From JBJXHG01 sp046160865 (GTDB taxonomy: Bacteria; Planctomycetota; UBA1135; GCA-002686595): 29,041 nucleotides of DNA. The notes beneath the pieces were generated by a model. The model did not search any database. It was not told where the DNA came from and saw only the letters and a program-made list of their open reading frames with translations. The stretch is from the NCBI GenBank assembly GCA_046160865.1, contig JBJXHG010000118.1, positions 1 to 29,041 of the forward strand. Reading direction: 5' to 3'. Positions 21,875 to 29,041 of the stretch are shown here, one piece after another. Position 1 is the first letter of the stretch. Every line of letters begins with the position of its first letter. Position numbers and translations under genes: made by a program.

Positions 21875-24142
21875 TCAAGCTCCGCAGTCGAGCCGGCTGC
21901 GCGCGATTGCACTCAGTCCGGCGAGATCGAGCTTCCCCGAGCCGAGTTTCGGCAACGCCTCGACCGCGACGAAGTGGCTCGCGCGCGGCATCGCGAGCCG
22001 CGGCAAGTCTCCGCGTGCTTGCAACGCCGCGAGCCATTCCTCGACCGTGCCTGCGAGCCGTGTGTGCACGACGGCCAGGCACTCCCCGCGGCTCTCGTCC
22101 GGCACGGACGCGACGGCGAACTCGGGGGCGTGCTCGCGCGGGTGCAACGTGTCGAGCGCGGCGTGCAGCGCGGCCTCGACGCGTCCGTGCGAGATCATCT
22201 CGCCGCCGATCTTGCTGAAGCGCGCGGCGCGGTCCGTGATGACGAGGAACGCTTGGGCGTCGAGATGCGCGACGTCACCCGTGTCGTACCAGCCGTCCCG
22301 CACCGCCGCGTGCGTGCGCTCCGGATCGCCCAAGTAGCCGAGCATGAGATTCGGGCCGCGCACGAACAGCCGTCCGTCCTGCTCCGGCGGCAAGAGCTCG
22401 CCGCTCGCGGAGTCGACGATGCGCACGGCGACGCCGGGCAGCGCGCGGCCGACCGTGCCCGGTTTGTGGCCGACTTGGCGGCCTCCGAGTCCGTCGAAAT
22501 CCGGCACGTTGATCGCCACGACGGGCGCGAGCTCCGTGCAGCCGTAGCCTTCGAGCAGCGTGTGCCCGAACTTCTCGGTGAACGCCGTGGCGATCGACGC
22601 GCGCAACTTTTCGCCGCCGCTGACGCACAAGCGCAGCGAGCGAAAGCTCTCGGCTGGGACGCGGCGCACGTATCCGAGGTGAAACGTCGGCGTCGCCATG
22701 AGGATCGTCGACTGCTCGCGCACGGCGATCTCGCCCACCGCGTGCGCATCGAGCGGATTGGCGTGGTAGAAGGCGCGCGCGCCGCACAAGAGCGGCGTCC
22801 ACAACGTCCCGGTGAAACCGAAGCTGTGGAAGAACGGCAGCACGCCGAGCACGCCGTCGCGCGGACCGAAGCCGAACATCTGCGCGAAGCTCTGCACGTT
22901 CGACGTGATGTTCGCGTGCGAGAGGACGACGCCTTTCGGGACGCTCGTGCTCCCGCTCGAGAACAGGATCGCCGCCGGCGCGCTCCCGCCCCGCACCGGA
23001 TCGACGAGCCGCGCGAGCAAGGCGCCGGGCAGCCACGACAAGGACCACGCGCGCAGCCGGTCCGCGCGCGTGCTCTGCGCGCGCACGTCCTCGATCCATT
23101 CGAAGCGCACGCCGAGCCGCTCGACGTCCCACCCGAGGTGCGCGAGGAACTTGCGTGAGCTGACGACCGTGCGCAGTTGTGCGCGGCGGCACGGCTCCGC
23201 GAGCTCGTGCGAGCCGAGTGCGTAGTTCAGGTTGACCGGCACCTTGCCGGCGACGGTGACGGCCACGTTCGCGAGCGCGGCGCCGGCGCTCGGCGGCAAC
23301 AGGATGCCGATGTGCGGTTCGCCCGTGAGATCGCGCCGGAGACGCCGCTCGAGCACGAGCGCGGCGCGCAGGAGCTCGCGGTACGTCCAGCGCACGCCGG
23401 TCGAGTCGGACACCGCCGGCCGGCGCGCGTAGCGATGCGCGCTGCGCAGGAAACGGTACGCGAGCGAGCGCGTGCGCGGCGCGCGCGCCTCGCGTCCGCG
23501 CGCGACCGCGAGCTGCACCGCGTCGCGCACGCGCCAACTCTCGGTCGCCGGCGGAAGTGGCGCGCCGATCGCGACGTCGATCGGGTACGGAATGCGCGTG
23601 GGCCACTTCCAGAACACGCGCCCACCCGAAAAGCTGAAGATGCTGCCCCACACGCGATCGAGCGCGACGGGCACGATCGGCACGTTCGCGACGGACGCGA
23701 TGCGCTCGAGGCCGCGCGCGAAAGGCAAGAGAGCGCCGCTGCGCGAGATCGCGCCTTCCGCGAAGATGCACACGAGCTCACCCGCCGCCGCGCGTTGCGC
23801 GGCGTGCGCCAGCGCGTCCGCTTTCGCTTCGGGCGTGTCTTCCGACGCGACCGGCAGCGCGCCCATCGTGCGCGCGAACGCGCCGATGACGGGCAGCGCG
23901 AAGAAAGAGCGGTGCATCAAGAACAGCACGTGCCGCGGCAGCGCGGCTCCGACGAGCAACGCGTCGACGTACGACAGATGGTTCGCGACGAGCAGCGCTC
24001 CGCCGGCGGGCAAGTTCTCGAGCCCGCGCACGCGAATGCGATAGACCGAGTGCAGCAAGACGAGCGCGAGCCACCGCACGACATGCCGGCGGAAGGCGAA
24101 CAGGAGCGTTGTTCCCACCGCGGCTGCGAGCCACACGATCAT
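21875..24142 (-). CDS. Aas-like fused acyltransferase and acyl-activating enzyme
   Basis: This 755-residue membrane-associated protein combines two activities. Residues about 40-230 form a PlsC-type 1-acyl-glycerophosphate acyltransferase domain with NHLSYVD (54-60; His55, Asp60) and FAEGAISRSG (EG at 129-130). A hydrophobic N-terminus (about 2-32) should insert in the membrane. Residues about 240-755 are an AMP-forming acyl-CoA/acyl-ACP synthetase with ATP-binding motif LFSSGSTSVPKGV (393-405), EGYGCTE, WYDTGD and a C-terminal LPKLGSGKLD holding the catalytic Lys. This matches Aas, which re-acylates lysophospholipids with fatty acids activated on ACP. The ATG at 24142 is preferred because an upstream TTG at 24181 lies in a hairpin; neither has an ideal ribosome binding site. 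The role in lysolipid recycling is inferred. Confidence 0.88.
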   Translation of the reverse strand: MIVWLAAAVGTTLLFAFRRHVVRWLALVLLHSVYRIRVRGLENLPAGGALLVANHLSYVDALLVGAALPRHVLFLMHRSFFALPVIGAFARTMGALPVASEDTPEAKADALAHAAQRAAAGELVCIFAEGAISRSGALLPFARGLERIASVANVPIVPVALDRVWGSIFSFSGGRVFWKWPTRIPYPIDVAIGAPLPPATESWRVRDAVQLAVARGREARAPRTRSLAYRFLRSAHRYARRPAVSDSTGVRWTYRELLRAALVLERRLRRDLTGEPHIGILLPPSAGAALANVAVTVAGKVPVNLNYALGSHELAEPCRRAQLRTVVSSRKFLAHLGWDVERLGVRFEWIEDVRAQSTRADRLRAWSLSWLPGALLARLVDPVRGGSAPAAILFSSGSTSVPKGVVLSHANITSNVQSFAQMFGFGPRDGVLGVLPFFHSFGFTGTLWTPLLCGARAFYHANPLDAHAVGEIAVREQSTILMATPTFHLGYVRRVPAESFRSLRLCVSGGEKLRASIATAFTEKFGHTLLEGYGCTELAPVVAINVPDFDGLGGRQVGHKPGTVGRALPGVAVRIVDSASGELLPPEQDGRLFVRGPNLMLGYLGDPERTHAAVRDGWYDTGDVAHLDAQAFLVITDRAARFSKIGGEMISHGRVEAALHAALDTLHPREHAPEFAVASVPDESRGECLAVVHTRLAGTVEEWLAALQARGDLPRLAMPRASHFVAVEALPKLGSGKLDLAGLSAIARSRLDCGA

Positions 24143-24180
24143 GCTCCGTGCGATCGTGCCGATCGCGCACGGCCAGAGCA

Positions 24181-24198
24181 AGCGCGGCAGGCCGCGCT
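24181..24198 (-). terminator. Short hairpin after thiC
   Basis: AGCGCGGC and GCCGCGCT form an 8-bp inverted repeat around two bases (a 4-base loop if the top pair opens), five bases after the thiC stop on the minus strand. No T-run follows. It may separate thiC from the acyltransferase gene. Confidence 0.4.
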
Positions 24199-24203
24199 GC
24201 GCG

Positions 24204-25865
<1,662 letters not shown>

Positions 25866-25867
25866 GA

Positions 25868-25940
25868 GCTTTCCTACGCCGGTATGACCCGGATCAGGTT
25901 CGAGGGGTGCTTCTCAGGCGCTCGCGCGCCGCCCCCAGCT
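25868..25940 (-). promoter_or_regulatory. TPP riboswitch (THI element) in the thiC leader
   Basis: On the minus strand the leader contains the conserved core pieces in order: GCTGGGGGCGG, GCGCCTGAGAAGCACCCC, GAACCTGATCCGG, and TCATACCGGCGTAGGAAAG. These match the pyrimidine-sensing CTGAGA helix and the GAACCTGATC and GCGTAGG pyrophosphate-sensing segments of TPP riboswitches. The 3' end includes the thiC ribosome binding site AGGAAAG, so ligand binding probably blocks translation directly. No terminator hairpin lies between it and the ATG. Confidence 0.95.
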
Positions 25941-25943
25941 TCG

Positions 25944-26042
25944 AGTGGCTCATTGGAAAAGTCGGCGTAGCGAGACGAGGAGCGTGACGGAGTATCGCCG
26001 CGGCGCGCAAAGTCGAGCAGCCGACTTTTTCAACGGGCTGCT
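25944..26042. repeat. Shorter relative of the dispersed repeat, in the thiC leader (copy D)
   Basis: This 99-bp element has 23-base ends (25944-25966 and 26020-26042) that are inverted repeats at 18 of 23 positions. The inner AAAAGTCGGC / GCCGACTTTT part is perfect and the outer part is decayed on the left. Its right end, read outward as AGCAGCCCGTTGAAAAAGTC, shares AGCAGCCCGT and AAAGT with copies A-C, but its interior differs. It adjoins the 5' boundary of the TPP riboswitch. Confidence 0.65.
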
Positions 26043-26050
26043 GAACGCAC

Positions 26051-26056
26051 AGTGTA
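26051..26056 (-). promoter_or_regulatory. Possible -10 element for thiC
   Basis: TACACT on the minus strand would place a start of transcription near 26043, right at the outer edge of repeat copy D. No -35 hexamer is visible at normal spacing. The call is supported only by similarity to hexamers upstream of other genes here. Confidence 0.25.
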
Positions 26057-26138
26057 GTCCGTACCGGCAACCGAGACGCTGCGCGCTCACACGCAACGCG
26101 TGTCTCCGCTCGCGCTCGCGGCCTCTGGCGGAAGCGCT

Positions 26139-26173
26139 GCGGTCGACTTCAGGCCCAGCTGGGCGTCGACCGC
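26139..26173 (-). terminator. Hairpin downstream of the acidic protein gene
   Basis: GCGGTCGAC (26139-26147) pairs perfectly with 26165-26173. The loop region itself contains the 12-base palindrome GCCCAGCTGGGC (26153-26164). The hairpin starts six bases after the acidic-protein stop. No T-run follows. It would separate that gene from the thiC promoter region. Confidence 0.5.
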
Positions 26174-26179
26174 GCGCGG

Positions 26180-26425
<246 letters not shown>

Positions 26426-26788
26426 TGTGGTCCTCGGGGCGAGGTCGGGGGATCGCTCGCTCTAGCCCGACGATGTGTACGTGCGTGTCCGAGATCGAAA
26501 AGCCGCCGAGCCGGCGGCCGGCGGCGAGAACAGGGGCGTTCTTTTCCGCAGGATCCGACGTTTTGGCAAGAAAAAAAATGCGGCGGACCCGCGAGACGGG
26601 CGTCGCGCGCCGGCGCAGCGGCCCGCCTTTACTCGGCGAGTCGTCGCCGATAAGGTGCTCGCCCGTTGTTCGATCCGCACGTCCGGCGGAGCTTCGCGGC
26701 GTCCGACGCGCGTCTTTTCGAGGCTGCCGCGACTCGTCCAGGCCCGCTGCGTCACTCCTCGGGGCCGAAACGCAGGCCCACTCGATCC
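26426..26788. other. Divergent regulatory region upstream of glutamine synthetase
   Basis: This 363-base gap between the divergent acidic-protein and glutamine synthetase genes has no credible coding frame. It holds an A-tract (AAGAAAAAAAATG, 26568-26580) that is striking in such GC-rich DNA. It also holds a perfect 7-bp inverted repeat, TCGGCGA-GTCG-TCGCCGA (26633-26650), that could be a hairpin or an operator. No sigma-54 consensus was found by eye. The promoters of both genes should lie here. Confidence 0.5.
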
Positions 26789-28987
26789 ATGAACGTCAAC
26801 GCCAGGCTCGACGCCGTCCGTTCGATCTCCTCCGCGGCCGTTGCCAACCGCTCCGCGCGCGCGCAGCAGACGCCGCTGCCCGAGCTCTTCGGCGCGAACG
26901 TGTTCAGCGACAGCGTGCAGCGCAGCCGGCTGCCGAAGTCGGTGTACGAGGCCCTGCGCCGCACGATCGAGACCGGACAGGAGCTCGATCCCCACATCGC
27001 CGACGCCGTCGCGAACGCGATGAAGGATTGGGCGATCGAGCGCGGAGCGACGCACTTCACGCACTGGTTCCAGCCCATGACCGGGCTCACGGCGCAGAAG
27101 CACGACTCGTTCATCCGGCAGCTGGACGACGGGCGCGCGGTGCTCGAGTTCTCCGGCAAGGAGCTGATCAAGGGCGAGCCCGACGCGTCTTCGTTCCCCT
27201 CGGGTGGCATCCGCGCGACGTTCGAAGCACGCGGCTATACCGCGTGGGACCCGACATCGCCGGCGTTCCTCCGCGAGACGCCGCACGGCGCGACGCTCAC
27301 GATCCCCACCGCGTTCTGCTCGTGGACCGGCGAAGCGCTCGACAAGAAGACGCCGCTCCTGCGCTCGTGCGAAGCGATCGATCGGCAAGCCGTGCGCCTG
27401 CTGCACCTGCTCGGCGAGCGCGACGTGAAGCGCGTGTTCCCCACCGCGGGCACCGAGCAGGAGTACTTCCTGATCGATCGCAAGTTCTACTTCTTGCGCC
27501 CCGACCTCGTGAGCTGCGGCCGCACGCTGTTCGGCGCGCGCCCGCCGAAGGGCCAAGAGCTCGAAGACCACTACTTCGGCGCGATCAGCCAGCGCGTGCT
27601 CGCGTTCATGATGGATCTAGAGCACGAGCTCTGGAAGCTCGGCATTCCGATCAAGACGCGCCACAACGAGGTCGCGCCGTCGCAGTTCGAGCTCGCACCG
27701 ATCTTCGAGCAGGTCACCGTCGCAGTCGACCACAACATGTTGACGATGGAGGTGCTCAAGGAAGTGGCCGAACGCCACGGCCTCTACTGCCTCCTCGCCG
27801 AGAAACCGTTCGCCGGCGTCAACGGCTCGGGCAAGCACAACAATTGGTCGCTCGCGGACAACCTCGGCAACAACCTGCTCGAGCCTGGCAGCACGCCGCA
27901 CGACAACCTGAAGTTCGTGCTGTTCCTGACGACGATCATCCGCGCCGTCGACCTGCATCAGGATCTCTTGCGCGCCTCCGTCGCGACCGCGGGCAACGAT
28001 CACCGCCTCGGCGCGAACGAAGCGCCACCGGCGATCGTCTCGATCTTCGTCGGCTCGCAGCTCGAAGAAGTCATCCACGGCTTGATCGAGGGCCGCGGCC
28101 CGCGTGGTTCCGCGGCGGGCAGCCGCGAGCTGCGACTCGGCGTCACCACGCTGCCGCCGCTGCCGCGCGACCTGGCAGATCGCAACCGCACTTCGCCGTT
28201 CGCGTTCACCGGCAACAAGTTCGAGTTCCGCGCCGTCGGCGCGAGCCAGTCGTGCGCGTACCCGAACACGATCTTGAACACGATCGTCGCCGAGTCGCTC
28301 GACTACATTTCGACCGAGATCGAGCGCCGCGGCGGCACGGGCGATCGACGCGACGTCATCCAAGGCCTCGTGCGCGAGACGCTCGGCAAGCACAACCGCA
28401 TCCTGTTCAGCGGTGACAACTACTCCGCGGAGTGGGTGCAAGAGGCGGAGCGGCGCGGCCTGTTCAACTTGCGCGACACGCCCGCGGCGCTGGCCGCGTT
28501 CTCCACGAAGGCCAATGCGGAGCTGTTCGACCACTACAAGGTTTTCTCGCCACGCGAGCTCGAGTCGCGCGCGAACGTGCAGAACCAGATGTACGTGCAC
28601 CGCGTCAACGTCGAGGCACTCTCGATGCGCGACATCGCGTACACGTCGATCCTCCCGGCGGCGATCGAGTTCCAGAAGCGCGTCGCCGATTCGATCGCGT
28701 CGGTTCTCGCGGTGCAGCCGCAGGCCGATCTCAAGACGCAGCGCGAGATCCTCGGTCAGACGTCGGACGGCATCGCGCGTTTGAAGGCCGCGACCGATCA
28801 ACTGAGCCGCAGTCGCCATCACGCCGAGGAGACGAAGGGCTCGGCCAGCGACGTCGCGCGTGCGTTCCGTGATCAAGTCGTCACCACGATGATCGCGGTG
28901 CGCGAGGCGGCCGACTCGCTGGAGACGATCATCGGCGACGATCTCTGGCCGCTGCCGAAGTACCGCGAAATGCTCTTCCTGCACTGA
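26789..28987 (+). CDS. glnN: Glutamine synthetase, type III
   Basis: This 732-residue cytoplasmic enzyme makes glutamine from glutamate, ammonia and ATP. Its length and motifs are those of the GSIII class, larger than the common type I enzyme. Visible are HWFQPMTGLTAQKHDSF (92-108), the metal/glutamate-binding GTEQEYF (221-227), RHNEVAPSQFELAP (291-304), and the nucleotide-loop region KPFAGVNGSGKHNNWSL (339-355). A long helical C-terminal region (about 590-732) is typical of GSIII. Type I adenylylation motifs are not apparent. The ATG at 26789 fits the family N-terminus but lacks a strong ribosome binding site; a TTG at 26666 would add 41 Arg/Pro-rich residues and is less likely. It is the main nitrogen assimilation gene seen here. 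Confidence 0.96.
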   Translation: MNVNARLDAVRSISSAAVANRSARAQQTPLPELFGANVFSDSVQRSRLPKSVYEALRRTIETGQELDPHIADAVANAMKDWAIERGATHFTHWFQPMTGLTAQKHDSFIRQLDDGRAVLEFSGKELIKGEPDASSFPSGGIRATFEARGYTAWDPTSPAFLRETPHGATLTIPTAFCSWTGEALDKKTPLLRSCEAIDRQAVRLLHLLGERDVKRVFPTAGTEQEYFLIDRKFYFLRPDLVSCGRTLFGARPPKGQELEDHYFGAISQRVLAFMMDLEHELWKLGIPIKTRHNEVAPSQFELAPIFEQVTVAVDHNMLTMEVLKEVAERHGLYCLLAEKPFAGVNGSGKHNNWSLADNLGNNLLEPGSTPHDNLKFVLFLTTIIRAVDLHQDLLRASVATAGNDHRLGANEAPPAIVSIFVGSQLEEVIHGLIEGRGPRGSAAGSRELRLGVTTLPPLPRDLADRNRTSPFAFTGNKFEFRAVGASQSCAYPNTILNTIVAESLDYISTEIERRGGTGDRRDVIQGLVRETLGKHNRILFSGDNYSAEWVQEAERRGLFNLRDTPAALAAFSTKANAELFDHYKVFSPRELESRANVQNQMYVHRVNVEALSMRDIAYTSILPAAIEFQKRVADSIASVLAVQPQADLKTQREILGQTSDGIARLKAATDQLSRSRHHAEETKGSASDVARAFRDQVVTTMIAVREAADSLETIIGDDLWPLPKYREMLFLH

Positions 28988-29041
28988 CGAGTCGCGCGCA
29001 CGAGCAGTCTTCGTCGGGCGGTCCGCGTGGAGCACGTGGAC

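Noticed and set aside
24143..24181. Upstream TTG start for the acyltransferase fusion
   Set aside because: It lies at the edge of a hairpin after thiC, has no ribosome binding site and adds only 13 residues; the ATG at 24142 is the simpler choice, though not proven.
26666..26788. 41-residue N-terminal extension of glutamine synthetase from a TTG
   Set aside because: The extension is Arg/Pro-rich and unlike the family N-terminus, which begins near the ATG at 26789.

Overview
This is a very GC-rich bacterial window with strong G/C preference at third codon positions. Several things point to Planctomycetota: an ECF sigma factor beside a membrane-anchored Ser/Thr kinase that ends in a sulfatase-modifying-factor-like domain, a type III glutamine synthetase, a secreted kexin-type subtilase with a P domain, a DUF885 lipoprotein, and many secreted proteins of unknown function. 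This assignment is inference; no rRNA or ribosomal protein gene is present to confirm it. No tRNA, rRNA, CRISPR array or complete insertion sequence was seen.

Layout. 1-4770, minus strand: a P-domain subtilase, a small exported protein of unknown function whose start overlaps the end of cysS, and cysS. 4874-5662, plus: a secreted protein with ferredoxin-like segments. 5827-6337, minus: a BrnT-type toxin and its antitoxin with overlapping frames. 6469-10068, plus: a PknK-like kinase/ATPase/TPR protein. 10337-13129, plus: two exported proteins separated by a hairpin. 13175-14619, minus: a hotdog thioesterase and an EamA transporter, overlapping by one base. 14680-18163, plus: a NUDIX hydrolase, a DUF885 lipoprotein and a cyanophycinase-like protein that lacks the nucleophile serine. 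18232-21619, plus: ECF sigma factor, a kinase without a glycine-rich loop, and a small protein with a TTG start. 21875-26425, minus: a fused acyltransferase/acyl-activating enzyme, thiC with a TPP riboswitch, and a small acidic protein. 26789-28987, plus: type III glutamine synthetase.

Housekeeping functions (cysS, thiC, glutamine synthetase, lipid acylation) alternate with signalling and envelope genes. Most transcription units are short. Many end in a compact GC-rich hairpin without a T-run.

The most unusual features are three. First, a family of imperfectly palindromic repeats shares the terminus AGCAGCCCGT; two full copies, one solo end and one shorter relative lie here, mostly at gene 3' ends and once in the thiC leader. 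Second, several enzymes have lost key motifs: Asp to Glu in the subtilase, Ser to Ala in the S51-like protein, and all glycines of the kinase P-loop. Third, the sigma factor, atypical kinase and small protein form a compact locus that is the best candidate here for an undescribed signalling unit.
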